A program made the translations under genes and the position numbers. Shown piece after piece: positions 46,362-55,589 of a stretch of 57,253 bases of DNA. Source of the DNA: CAZLYF01 sp964586835 (GTDB taxonomy: Bacteria; Bacillota; Clostridia; Christensenellales; Aristaeellaceae). The notes under the pieces were generated by a model. It ran no database searches. It worked only from the letters and a program-made list of their open reading frames with translations, and was not told the origin of the DNA. Positions within the stretch are counted from its first letter, which is position 1; each line of letters starts with the position of its first letter. The stretch spans positions 1-57,253 of the forward strand of contig CAZPIC010000013.1 of the NCBI GenBank assembly GCA_964586835.1. Direction: 5' to 3'.

Positions 46362-48737
46362 GTGAAAAAAGTTGTGATCCTAACCCTGCCATTCAGCGCA
46401 AACTACGGCAACCGATTACAGAATTACGCGGTGCAGCAGTTGCTTCGTTCTTTTGGCATGGAAGTTCAGACAATACGAAATACGACGAAATCAGGCTTTG
46501 AGACGCCTTGCCAGCTTGAGCCCAGCTTAGTGAAGAAACTTCATCCAACACATGCGCGACGCTATTTGCGCAACCGAGCCTACAACCAATATGGTTTAAA
46601 GAACGACCGGGATTTCCGCCCTCTTTACGCGCTCCGGGGGATGAAGCGAAGATTAGCGTTTGAACAAGCCAGAAAGAAACGAACTGAAGCATTTAGGGCT
46701 TTTGACAGGAAGTACATTGCGTATACGGAGTTTGAGCTTGAGGTTCAGCGCATTCCCTTTGAAAAGCTTAAAGACTTCGATTGCTTCATTTGCGGGAGCG
46801 ACCAGGTATGGAACCCTTTCTATCCTCACGTCTCTCCGCTTAACTTCTTAGACTTTGTACCGAAGCATAAAAGAATCGCGCTCTCGCCAAGTTTTGGGGT
46901 AAGCGTTATCCCGGACAATCGAAAGGCAATCTATGCGAAAATGCTGGCTAATATCCCTCATCTGTCCGTCAGGGAACAAACAGGCGCAGACATCATCAAA
47001 GAGCTGACGGGTTTGGAAGCGCAAGTGTTCCCGGACCCCACCCTGCTGATTGCCCCAGGGGAATGGCGAGCGCTTGCGCGAAAACCCTCACATAAGCCTG
47101 AAAGTCCTTACGTCCTGTGTTACTTCCTAGGGAACAAGACGAAGAATTATTCGCGTTATATACGTAGAATCGCAGACACTAAAGGGCTTGTTGTTGTCGA
47201 CATCTGCGACGCGGGTAACCTCCTGTATTACAGCTGTGATCCCACAGAATTTCTATACCTGGTTGACCACGCATCCCTGGTGTGTACAGATTCTTTTCAC
47301 GGAACTGTGTTTTCTATCCTGATGCGAAAGCCCTTCGTGGCCTTTGACAGGATGGAAAGTGGCAGCCCCATCGGTTCGAGGCTTGAGCAACTGTTGAACA
47401 GGTTTTCTTTGCAGCGACGCTTTGGGGAAGTATCAGATGACGAAGTGGATACGATAGACTTTGAGGGAGTGGACTCTATCATTCAGCTGGATACGGTGCG
47501 AATGATGAACTACCTGAAAAACGCATTCGGCGAAGTGGATCGTGCCGCTGTGGATAGCTTACCGAATCTGGCGCACCACGACTACTGTGCGGGCTGCGCA
47601 GCCTGCATTCAGGTTTGCCCCGTCCAATGCATCGCCATGCAGCTAGACGGGGAAGGCTTCTTCTATCCGGAGATTGACCTTAGCCGCTGCATCCGTTGCA
47701 GCAAGTGTGTAGCAGTCTGTCCGGTGCTGCTTCCCGTGCCAAAGAGCGGAGAAGTTCTCCCTGATGCGTTCGCTGCCTATGCGAACGATCCGGAGATCCG
47801 CGCAGCGAGCTCTTCGGGCGGATTGTTCAGCCTGCTTGCTTCAAGGATCATCGCGCGGGGGGGTGTAGTCTTCGGGGCCGGGTATGAGGGACAAGGATTT
47901 TTCGTTCGGCACCAATTTGTGGAAAAGGTAGAAGACCTGTCCCTGTTGCGCACTTCCAAGTATGTGCAAAGTGACGTGTCGAACGCTTACGGACAGGCGA
48001 AGGGCTTTCTTGAGCGTGGACGGGCTGTTTATTTTTCTGGCACTCCCTGCCAGACAGAAGGTTTGCTGAAGTATCTTGACAAGGGGTACGAACGCCTCTT
48101 CGTCCAGGATGTCATCTGCCATGGCTGCCCGTCCCAAGACGTGTTTAACGCGTATCTAAGCCAAGTACATGAAGGGAAGGTGATCAGGCAGGTCAACTTC
48201 CGCGATAAAACGCGAGGATGGAACGAATTTTGCATGAAAGTCTCCTACACAGATGGCGAATACGTAGCCAGTTTGGAGAAGGACGCCTACCTGAAGGCCT
48301 ATTTGGCTGATCTGTGTCTCAGGCCTTCCTGCTACCGCTGCTCCTTCAAGACAGCACGACGTGCCAGCGATCTGACCCTGGCTGATTACTGGAGTATCGA
48401 GCGTGTCCATCCGGAAATGGCAGGGCAGAAGGGAGTTTCGCTCGTATTGCTACAGAGTGAAAAAGGAAAGGAACTGTTTGCAGAGTGCGCCGAATATTTG
48501 ACCGCGCAGGAAACAGATTGCAAAAAGGCGCTTGGCTTCAACCCTGCCATGGAGCACTCCGTCGCGTTTTCTGCACAACGAAAAGACTATCTGGAAGGTT
48601 ACAGCAAGGGCTTTGCGCGGACAACCTCGAAACTGACAGCGGTCCCAAAGGCGAGACAAGTGTATGTTGCCGCACGTAGAGGGCTGTCGAAAGCCACATG
48701 GCCATTCGCTGGGAATGGCAGGAGGAGACATGGCTGA
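46362..48737 (+). CDS. Fusion: polysaccharide pyruvyl transferase + 2[4Fe-4S] ferredoxin + FrhB-like subunit
   Basis: 791 residues in one uninterrupted frame. The first ~390 match polysaccharide pyruvyl transferases: LPFSANYGNRLQNYAVQQLL, CFICGSDQVWNP, VFPDPTLLIAPGEW and CTDSFHGTVFSILM. Then comes a bacterial ferredoxin with CxxCxxCxxxC at Cys409-419 and Cys443-453 (CIRCSKCVAVCPV). The last ~300 residues match the coenzyme F420 hydrogenase/dehydrogenase beta subunit (FrhB): ASSSGGLFSLLASRII, VYFSGTPCQTEGLLKYL, VICHGCPSQDVFNAYL and LTLADYWSIERVHP. Such genes are often neighbours in EPS loci; here they are one protein. GTG 46362 is preferred over an unsupported TTG at 46293. The stop overlaps the next gene by 8 bp. 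Confidence 0.87.
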   Translation: MKKVVILTLPFSANYGNRLQNYAVQQLLRSFGMEVQTIRNTTKSGFETPCQLEPSLVKKLHPTHARRYLRNRAYNQYGLKNDRDFRPLYALRGMKRRLAFEQARKKRTEAFRAFDRKYIAYTEFELEVQRIPFEKLKDFDCFICGSDQVWNPFYPHVSPLNFLDFVPKHKRIALSPSFGVSVIPDNRKAIYAKMLANIPHLSVREQTGADIIKELTGLEAQVFPDPTLLIAPGEWRALARKPSHKPESPYVLCYFLGNKTKNYSRYIRRIADTKGLVVVDICDAGNLLYYSCDPTEFLYLVDHASLVCTDSFHGTVFSILMRKPFVAFDRMESGSPIGSRLEQLLNRFSLQRRFGEVSDDEVDTIDFEGVDSIIQLDTVRMMNYLKNAFGEVDRAAVDSLPNLAHHDYCAGCAACIQVCPVQCIAMQLDGEGFFYPEIDLSRCIRCSKCVAVCPVLLPVPKSGEVLPDAFAAYANDPEIRAASSSGGLFSLLASRIIARGGVVFGAGYEGQGFFVRHQFVEKVEDLSLLRTSKYVQSDVSNAYGQAKGFLERGRAVYFSGTPCQTEGLLKYLDKGYERLFVQDVICHGCPSQDVFNAYLSQVHEGKVIRQVNFRDKTRGWNEFCMKVSYTDGEYVASLEKDAYLKAYLADLCLRPSCYRCSFKTARRASDLTLADYWSIERVHPEMAGQKGVSLVLLQSEKGKELFAECAEYLTAQETDCKKALGFNPAMEHSVAFSAQRKDYLEGYSKGFARTTSKLTAVPKARQVYVAARRGLSKATWPFAGNGRRRHG

Positions 48738-49812
48738 ATGGGAGAGTTTGGCCTACAATTACGTTTTCTTCAATGCCAGAGAAAGCCATCTAGAGCCTGT
48801 AATCGGCGAGTATCGACGTTTTCACAACATCCGCGTGTTTATCCAGGCCTTTAACAACAAGAGCAGGATGGCCGGCATTTTGTTCTTCCTCCACTGGTCA
48901 AGCAAAATCAACCGTGTATGCAGGCTACCCGGCAAGCACATATGGTATCGAAGGATGTACGGAAAGCGCTTTGACAATACAAAACCTATATGCTTCGTTT
49001 TCCTGGAAGGGAAGTATATCGCGGAAGACAAAGGATTCCCGGAGTATATCAGGCTGCGCGACAGTCGGAACAGGGCAGTGATCTATTACTGGGACCTGAT
49101 ATCCAAAAAACAATATCATGACTTTGAGTCCATCAGGAACAGGGCAGACTTCGTGCTTACATATGACCGGGGCGAAGCTGAAGCATATGGCATTCTCTGC
49201 ACGGAGGTACCTGTTTATGGCGCAATAAAGGAGCCAGAACAAAGGACAGATTTTGATGCGGAGGTATATTTCCTGGGACATGCCAAGGACCGACTCCCCG
49301 ACATTATGGCGGTCTATGAAAAGCTTCATGACAATGGCGTCAGGTGCAGGTTTCTTCTCGCAGGCGTCCCGGCCAAGAAACGCATCAGCACAGAGGGGGT
49401 GTTCTATATTGACAGGGTGCCTTACGCAACGAACCTTGAGTATGTCGCCTCATCCAAGTGTATCCTGGAGATTAGCCAGCATGGCGCTGTATCCAATACA
49501 CTGCGGGGACTTGAGGCCTTGGTCTATAAACGCAAACTGCTGACCAATATCCCATTCTCAAGGGACAGCAAATTTAGAAGTGATAGAGAACTGTCGTATT
49601 TTAAGACGCCTGAAGACATTGATATCGGTTTCATCAGGCGTCCGATAGAGTATTCAAGCTTCGATAACCGGCTCATCGACACACTTTCACCTCTGCATTG
49701 GCTTGAACACCTCGATGATGTGCTGCAAAGGCAATGGCGGAAGACGAACGGAAAACGAACAGATGACGGCAATAGGCAGTCCAATGATATCGGTCATTGT
49801 CCCCGTATATAA
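48730..49812 (+). CDS. Putative glycosyltransferase of the polysaccharide locus
   Basis: 360 residues, no signal peptide and no clear membrane helix. The second half is GT-B-like: VYFLGHAKDRLPDIMAVYE, a short strand RFLLAGVPAKKR, IDRVPYATNLEYVASSKCIL and a late NTLRGLEALVYKRKLLTNIP, where GT4/CgeB-type enzymes bind nucleotide-sugar. The N-terminal half (MAEWESLAYNYVFFNARESH) is not recognised. It begins with GGAGGAG and an 8-bp overlap with the fusion gene, and overlaps the next GT2 gene by 50 bp. The sugar donor is unknown. Confidence 0.65.
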   Translation: MAEWESLAYNYVFFNARESHLEPVIGEYRRFHNIRVFIQAFNNKSRMAGILFFLHWSSKINRVCRLPGKHIWYRRMYGKRFDNTKPICFVFLEGKYIAEDKGFPEYIRLRDSRNRAVIYYWDLISKKQYHDFESIRNRADFVLTYDRGEAEAYGILCTEVPVYGAIKEPEQRTDFDAEVYFLGHAKDRLPDIMAVYEKLHDNGVRCRFLLAGVPAKKRISTEGVFYIDRVPYATNLEYVASSKCILEISQHGAVSNTLRGLEALVYKRKLLTNIPFSRDSKFRSDRELSYFKTPEDIDIGFIRRPIEYSSFDNRLIDTLSPLHWLEHLDDVLQRQWRKTNGKRTDDGNRQSNDIGHCPRI

Positions 49813-50737
49813 CCCAGGGGACCACCTAATGAAGTGCCTTGATTCCATCGCCAGACAGACCTTTAGCAATCTTCAGGTACTTCTGGTCAACGATGGATCG
49901 ACAGACGGGAGTGCTGATATATGCAGGCAGTACGCCGCGAATGATAGCCGGTTTAAAGTGATCGACCAGATGAATGCAGGCGCCTCAAGTGCCAGAAACA
50001 AGGGCCTCCGGCAGGCAATTGGCAGCTACGTCAGTTTCGTTGACAGTGACGACTGGCTGGAGGCAGAGATGTATGAACTGCTCCTCAGCGCATTTAAAGC
50101 ATGGCCTGTGGAGGTCGTTTCATGTGAATACTATATTGCGTATCCGGACCGTGAGGCTGTCCACCGTCTGGGAGAAGGCTCCTATGGCCTATTCAGGAGA
50201 GATGAACATTATGGTCGTATCATCGGAGGTATGGCGCCTTTTATATGGAACAAGCTTTTTTCCCGCGATGTCCTGAAGGGTGTGTGGTTCAATGAGCGTG
50301 TCGCTCGGGGAGAGGATACTCTGTTTACTGAGGAGATCCTCTTCAAAGCGAAGGCTATCTATTGTGATGACAGACCACTTTACCATTATGTGCAAAGCAG
50401 GCAGAGCGTCTGCCGAGGTAGTTTTAGGCGAAGCCAGCTGTCTGTGATGGAATATGTGGAAGAAAGCCTTGCCTTGTGGAGTAAGAATGACCCGAAACGT
50501 GTGGCAAAGAAGAGGAGCACTTTTGCTGAGCTGCTCATCACCGTTTACTTTGACATGTACGTCGACGGTGGTGAATGGCTTGCTGACATGCAGCGCCTTC
50601 ATACCGAATACCGTAAGTTGTTTGGCGCTTGGTGGTGGAACCGGTCTGTCAGCCTGAAGTGCAAAACCAAGCTTTTGGTGTTCTACGCAGCGCCGCGGCT
50701 CTTCAGTGTGCTGCATAAGCGGCTGCATGAGTTATGA
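49763..50737 (+). CDS. GT2-family glycosyltransferase
   Basis: 324-residue GT-A enzyme: ISVIVPVYNPGDHLMKCLDS, LLVNDGSTDGSADICRQYA, NAGASSARNKGLRQAIG and FVDSDDWLEAEMYELL, then RGEDTLFTEEILFKA with the catalytic-base ED. C-terminal sequence is basic and amphipathic, probably for membrane association. ATG 49763 lies just before the conserved strand and inside the preceding gene. The 145-bp gap after it carries an 8-bp inverted repeat (GTATGATC/GATCATAC). Confidence 0.88.
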   Translation: MTAIGSPMISVIVPVYNPGDHLMKCLDSIARQTFSNLQVLLVNDGSTDGSADICRQYAANDSRFKVIDQMNAGASSARNKGLRQAIGSYVSFVDSDDWLEAEMYELLLSAFKAWPVEVVSCEYYIAYPDREAVHRLGEGSYGLFRRDEHYGRIIGGMAPFIWNKLFSRDVLKGVWFNERVARGEDTLFTEEILFKAKAIYCDDRPLYHYVQSRQSVCRGSFRRSQLSVMEYVEESLALWSKNDPKRVAKKRSTFAELLITVYFDMYVDGGEWLADMQRLHTEYRKLFGAWWWNRSVSLKCKTKLLVFYAAPRLFSVLHKRLHEL

Positions 50738-50882
50738 TGTTTTTGGCAATGAAGGCACGATCCGAATACAATAATGCAGCCTTGAAATAGCATGTCTGTA
50801 GTATGATCACATGGAATGGGTTTGACACCTAGATCATACGTACTATCCACACTTTTCGTCTGATCGTTTTATTAGAAACATA

Positions 50883-51950
50883 ATGAAAATGAATCTTTCA
50901 GAGGTGGAGAGTCTGACTTTGCACTCCTACAGTCGTACAATAGAAGAGAGACCTTTGGTTAGCATTATCACGCCCTGCTATAATCATGGCAAGGTGGTTC
51001 ATCGTCTATTTGATTCGATTCTTGCACAAACCTATGCACTGCTGGAGTTTATCTTCGTGAACGATGGATCCACAGACGATTCGGAGAAGGTGTTTCTTGC
51101 TTATGAGTTACACTTCAAACAAAAAGGTATACGAACCAAGTACATCAAACAAGCGAACAAGGGCTTGGGCGCTGCCATCAACGCTGGCCTGCAGGAAGTG
51201 TCAGGAGCGTACTTTTGTTGGCCGGATGCAGATGATTTTTTAGCACCCGCTTCCATCGAGAAGCGACTTGCTGTGTTTATGAAACACCCTGAATACGGAT
51301 GCGTGACCAGTGACGCACATGTGGCGGATGAATCAAGTCCGTGTACGCCCATCAGCAGAATAGCGGTGAACTTCCCCCACTCGCAGGATGAACGGCAATT
51401 TGGATGGCTTCTAAAGGGTGAATCCATTTTCTGCTCTGGCTGCCATATGTTGAGCACCAAGGCATTTCGGGCTACGCACGCAACCGGGCTGATCTACCCA
51501 GCTCGAAGGGGCCAGAACTGGCAGCTCCTCCTTCCTGTTTACCACGGACATAGAAGATATTTCCTGAATGAGCCACTATATACCTGTGTAGCATATACAA
51601 ACAGTATGTCAAGAGGAGACAAAGACAAGGACAAAGCGCTGTTTCGGACTTTGGAGCATGAAGAGATCCTCCTTAAAACCCTGGATATGATGACAATGCC
51701 CGAGGAAAAAAGAAAGCAATATATACTGTCAGTCAAACTGAATTATGCGAGGAATAGATTACGCATCGCCATTGCATTTGCGGATAAGGCCTTGGCGAAG
51801 GCACAGTATGAGTGCGTCAAGCAGCTCCACGGGCTTACCTTGAAGGACCGGCTGTTGTATATCCCCCTTACGCGAAAGGGCAGAAGCCCATTCGGGAAAT
51901 GCGTCGCACCTCAAGCTGTTTCTGATGACATGGACGATGCACCGTTGTGA
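50883..51950 (+). CDS. GT2-family glycosyltransferase
   Basis: 355-residue GT-A enzyme: LVSIITPCYNHGKVVHRLFD, FIFVNDGSTDDSEKVFLAY, KGLGAAINAGLQEVSGAYFC and WPDADDFLAPASIEKR, a DADD variant of the metal motif. A later RRGQNWQLLLPV takes the position of the ED/QxW motif. The sequence after residue 250 is helical and Lys-rich. It may have its own weak promoter, since the upstream gap contains TTGACA at 50822-50827 without a well-spaced -10. Confidence 0.87.
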   Translation: MKMNLSEVESLTLHSYSRTIEERPLVSIITPCYNHGKVVHRLFDSILAQTYALLEFIFVNDGSTDDSEKVFLAYELHFKQKGIRTKYIKQANKGLGAAINAGLQEVSGAYFCWPDADDFLAPASIEKRLAVFMKHPEYGCVTSDAHVADESSPCTPISRIAVNFPHSQDERQFGWLLKGESIFCSGCHMLSTKAFRATHATGLIYPARRGQNWQLLLPVYHGHRRYFLNEPLYTCVAYTNSMSRGDKDKDKALFRTLEHEEILLKTLDMMTMPEEKRKQYILSVKLNYARNRLRIAIAFADKALAKAQYECVKQLHGLTLKDRLLYIPLTRKGRSPFGKCVAPQAVSDDMDDAPL

Positions 51951-51982
51951 AGACGCTGAGGAAACGACAAGAGGGAAGGCCT

Positions 51983-52831
51983 ATGACAGAAGTCACAGCT
52001 AAGACGGTCATCACATCAAGAAGAGACTGGTTAGACTTTCAGCTCGCGGAACTGATCCGCTACCGCGATCTGGTCGCGCTATTTGTCCGGCGTACCTTTG
52101 TCTCTCAATATAAGCAGACCATCCTCGGTCCAGCCTGGGCAATACTGCAACCGCTGCTGACCACGGGGATCTTTACGATGGTTTTCGGCAACATCGCCAA
52201 GCTGCCAACAGACGGCATGCCACCCTTCCTTTTCTATATGTGCGGGAATATCGCCTGGGCTTATTTCGCCCAGTGCCTTACACAGACAGCTGATACTTTT
52301 ATCAGAAACGCGCACATTTTTGGCAAGGTATACTTTCCCCGGATGGTGATGCCTGTAGCGACCGTTATATCTGCTTTAATATCCTTTGCTGTTCAGTTCT
52401 TGATCTTCCTATTGTTTTTGCTGTTCTTTTTCCTCCAACCAAAGGGCCAGATTGCGCCAAATCATCACATGATCCTTTTGCCTCTGTTGATACTGCAAAT
52501 GGCGATGCTAGGCCTTGGCTTTGGCATTATTGTTGCTTCTGTGACTACCAGATACCGGGATCTCCATATGCTGGTATCCTTTGGCGTACAGCTGTGGATG
52601 TACGCGACGCCGGTTGCTTACTCCTCTAACATGATTCCGAAGCGTTACATAAGCCTGTACCACCTCAATCCCATGACGCCCGTGATCGAAACCTTTCGCC
52701 ACGCTTTCCTGGGTGCGGGCGTTTTTCGTCTGGACTATTACCTCACCGGCTGGGGAGTCACCTTGCTGATTCTGCTGCTGGGCATGTTGCTGTTCAGCCA
52801 TGTGGAGAAGACCTTCCTGGACACGGTGTGA
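51983..52831 (+). CDS. ABC-2-type polysaccharide exporter permease (Wzm/TagG-like)
   Basis: 282-residue membrane subunit of an ABC exporter for polyprenyl-linked glycans. Family marks are YRDLVALFVRRTFVSQYKQT, LGPAWAILQPLLTTGIFTMV and, near the end, SLYHLNPMTPVIETFRHAFLG. About six membrane helices are visible. ATG 51983 with GAGGGAAGG gives the usual N-terminus; an in-frame GTG 51947 overlaps the previous gene. The ATPase gene follows 9 bp downstream. Confidence 0.92.
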   Translation: MTEVTAKTVITSRRDWLDFQLAELIRYRDLVALFVRRTFVSQYKQTILGPAWAILQPLLTTGIFTMVFGNIAKLPTDGMPPFLFYMCGNIAWAYFAQCLTQTADTFIRNAHIFGKVYFPRMVMPVATVISALISFAVQFLIFLLFLLFFFLQPKGQIAPNHHMILLPLLILQMAMLGLGFGIIVASVTTRYRDLHMLVSFGVQLWMYATPVAYSSNMIPKRYISLYHLNPMTPVIETFRHAFLGAGVFRLDYYLTGWGVTLLILLLGMLLFSHVEKTFLDTV

Positions 52832-52840
52832 GGGCGCAGC

Positions 52841-54115
52841 ATGAGCGATACAGTCATCCAGTTTAATCATGTCAGCAAGGAATACCGCCTAGGCATTCTC
52901 GGTGGTGGTTCACTGAACAGGGATCTGCAGACTTGGTGGGCGAAGATCCATGGCCGGGAAGACCCAAACGCAATGCTGGGTGCGAAACAGAAGCATCGTA
53001 GCAATGAACGTTTCCTGGCGTTACAGGACATCAGCTTTGAGGTGAGGCGGGGCGAGGTGCTTGGCATCATCGGGCGAAACGGAGCTGGAAAGTCAACCCT
53101 GCTCAAGCTGCTTTCCCGCGTCACAGCCCCGACGAAGGGAAGCATTTCCTATATGGGAAGGGTTGCTAGCATGCTGGAGGTGGGGACCGGCTTTCACAGC
53201 GAGCTTACCGGCCGTGAGAATGTTTTTCTCAACGGTGCGATCCTGGGGATGACTCGAGTGGAGATTGCGCGCAAATTTGACGAGATAGTAGATTTCGCTG
53301 AAATAGAACAGTTTATCGACACGCCGGTGAAGCGCTATTCCAGTGGCATGTACGTGAAGCTGGCCTTTGCCGTTGCTGCGCACCTGGATAGCGAAATCCT
53401 TGTCATGGATGAGGTCTTGGCTGTTGGGGACATGAAATACCAGCAGAAATGCCTAAGTAGAATGAATGACGCCGCTGTCAGGGAATCGAGAACCGTATTG
53501 TTCGTCAGCCACAACATGACGACGGTCCAGCAATTATGCAGCAGGGGACTGGTCCTCGACAAAGGAAAGCTCGTCTTCGATGGTGCAGCAGAAAAGGGGA
53601 TAGAACGCTACCTGTGCAACAGTTCGATCGGCGATATGACATATATGCTGGATACAGTCGCGCGTCCATACGATCATATGGGTGTGCGTATTCGAATGAA
53701 AAACTTCGCGCTTGTCGATAAAATGTCAAACGTTTACAGGTATAATGAGGAGTTGAAGTTCAGACTTGAATTTAAGGCAACAGGAAAAATAGACAGAGTA
53801 AGACTCCGGATCGAGGTGCATTATGCTGATGGCACAACGGTTGGCACGGCTGAAACAAACGATTTTCGTATCGCAACCAACGGTGAATATGCCATCATTG
53901 CAGGGTTTGACGCGAGCAATCTGGCACCGGGGCTCTACTACCTGGAGCTTGACATATACGAGCTGAACGATATCAACAGACATCTGACATACGACCATCC
54001 CATGCAACAGATCTATTTTGAGATCATGGACGCTGATAAGGACCACATCGTATGGGAACACAGGTATATGGGGCATGTTGTGCTCAATCGGCTGTCGCTC
54101 ACTGGGATGTTCTGA
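52841..54115 (+). CDS. Polysaccharide ABC exporter ATPase with C-terminal Wzt-like domain
   Basis: 424 residues. The ATPase half carries Walker A GIIGRNGAGKSTLLKLL, the H/Wzt-type segment SMLEVGTGFHSELTGRENVF, signature YSSGMYVKLAFAV and Walker B LVMDEVLAVGD. Residues from about 270 on form a beta-rich extension (RIRMKNFALVDKMSNVYRYN to YFEIMDADKDHIVWEHRYMG) like the Wzt carbohydrate-binding domain that selects the finished chain in E. coli O9a. Its presence suggests export depends on a terminal modification. It is paired with the permease upstream. Confidence 0.92.
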   Translation: MSDTVIQFNHVSKEYRLGILGGGSLNRDLQTWWAKIHGREDPNAMLGAKQKHRSNERFLALQDISFEVRRGEVLGIIGRNGAGKSTLLKLLSRVTAPTKGSISYMGRVASMLEVGTGFHSELTGRENVFLNGAILGMTRVEIARKFDEIVDFAEIEQFIDTPVKRYSSGMYVKLAFAVAAHLDSEILVMDEVLAVGDMKYQQKCLSRMNDAAVRESRTVLFVSHNMTTVQQLCSRGLVLDKGKLVFDGAAEKGIERYLCNSSIGDMTYMLDTVARPYDHMGVRIRMKNFALVDKMSNVYRYNEELKFRLEFKATGKIDRVRLRIEVHYADGTTVGTAETNDFRIATNGEYAIIAGFDASNLAPGLYYLELDIYELNDINRHLTYDHPMQQIYFEIMDADKDHIVWEHRYMGHVVLNRLSLTGMF

Positions 54116-54180
54116 TGCGCGGATCTGTCGCATGCTTCTTTCTGATTCAGCAATGGGGTTGATGCTTAACAGGGGGTGCG

Positions 54181-55494
54181 ATGAAGGTTTTGTTTGCAAT
54201 GAAAACGCTGTCTTCAGCAGATCCGAATTCCGCTATTGTCTACGGTCTTTCAGAAGTCCTTGTCAGGGACAGGGTGGAAGTGCATGTTTTAGGCGAGGCA
54301 AGCGCTGATCAAGAGCACCACGCTGTGTCTGTCGGCATACGTGTCCACTCTCTACACCTTAAACGGCATGTTCAGCCAGACAGAGCGTGTCTGGCAATAG
54401 AACGGATGTCTAAAGATCTGAGCAAGGCGAGAAAAGCTCTCGAATTGATGAAGGCCCCATCATCCGCCATGGACCTTGTACTGGAAAGGCTGCTGCCATT
54501 CAGGAACACCATACGGTATGCGCGAGCCTACCGTAAACGGATCAGAGAGCTCCACAGCAAACATCGCTTCAACTTGGTTATCGGTGTGTCCGGCCCCTTT
54601 CATGTCCCCCTTGGAATGGCACAAACAAAGATGCAAACAAGGAAAGTCTATTACCAGCTGGATCCGTTTTGTAGCCTTCCAGCCAACAGGAACAAGCGTG
54701 GGACGTTGGCGCTTGAAAGATACGTGTGCCAAAGAGCGGACCACCTCTTTATGAACGGGTTGATCTATCAGGATTATACCTCCTCGCCTTTGGCGGGGTA
54801 TCTAAAAAAGTCGGATATACTGGAACTTCCCTGCATTAGGCCCATGAACGACCATCCTGAAGGAACGAAAGTCATATTCGATCCTCGTTACATGAATTTC
54901 CTTTTCGCAGGCCGGCTATACTCCGATATTCGTTCACCTGGATATTTTCTGGATTTAATCTCCCGATGCCACGAAAGAGGCATGGCGTCAAGGGCGTATT
55001 TCCTTGGCCCCCTTGCCAGGACGAACGAAGCAGTGTTACTGCGCCACAGGCTCGAACTGAGGGAGGATCTCATCCTCCTCGATCAGGTTGGCAGGGACGT
55101 GGCGAACGCTGTGATGCTGGGATCGGACATCCTCGTGAATATTGGCAACTCGGTCCCGAATCTGTTTCCATCAAAAATGCTCGACTATTTCAGCACGGGT
55201 AAACCAGTCGTCAACATTCATAAACTGGAAAACTGTCCTACTCTCCAGTATGCAAGCAAGTATCCGTTATGCATCAGCATCTGTGAGGCTGAAGAGATCA
55301 CGGACAGCCTTGTGTCGCGCTTCATTGATTTTTGCCTTCAGAACAGGCATCAAAGGCTGACTTACAAAAGCATCGAGAGGATTTTCCCTGAAAACACAGC
55401 AGAGAGTGTGGGGCAAAGGATCTATAGAATGATGACAGAAACGATGTATGAAAACGGATCATTGTCGGGATGCAGGAAAATTCTCTGTGGATGA
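54181..55494 (+). CDS. Putative GT-B glycosyltransferase
   Basis: 437 residues. The N-terminus VLFAMKTLSSADPNSAIVYG and mid-region FNLVIGVSGPFHVPLGMAQ resemble the acceptor domain of GT4-type enzymes. The C-terminal half has MNFLFAGRLYSDIRSPGYFL, then SDILVNIGNSVPNLFPSKML and YFSTGKPVVNI, corresponding to the donor-binding site with a PSK in place of the usual E-x7-E. ACAGGGGGTGCG precedes the ATG. The donor is unknown. Confidence 0.72.
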   Translation: MKVLFAMKTLSSADPNSAIVYGLSEVLVRDRVEVHVLGEASADQEHHAVSVGIRVHSLHLKRHVQPDRACLAIERMSKDLSKARKALELMKAPSSAMDLVLERLLPFRNTIRYARAYRKRIRELHSKHRFNLVIGVSGPFHVPLGMAQTKMQTRKVYYQLDPFCSLPANRNKRGTLALERYVCQRADHLFMNGLIYQDYTSSPLAGYLKKSDILELPCIRPMNDHPEGTKVIFDPRYMNFLFAGRLYSDIRSPGYFLDLISRCHERGMASRAYFLGPLARTNEAVLLRHRLELREDLILLDQVGRDVANAVMLGSDILVNIGNSVPNLFPSKMLDYFSTGKPVVNIHKLENCPTLQYASKYPLCISICEAEEITDSLVSRFIDFCLQNRHQRLTYKSIERIFPENTAESVGQRIYRMMTETMYENGSLSGCRKILCG

Positions 55495-55589
55495 TTCCAT
55501 GTGCAGTCAACAGATCGAGTAATGTGCCTCATCCCTGCGTTCAGCGAATAGAATCCCAGGGCATCCGACAGATAAGGAAGTCTGAAGCC

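Noticed and set aside
50800..50846. TTGACA at 50822 as a promoter for the GT2 gene at 50883
   Set aside because: The nearest -10-like TACTAT is only 13 bases away and better-spaced hexamers match poorly, so I did not list it as a promoter.
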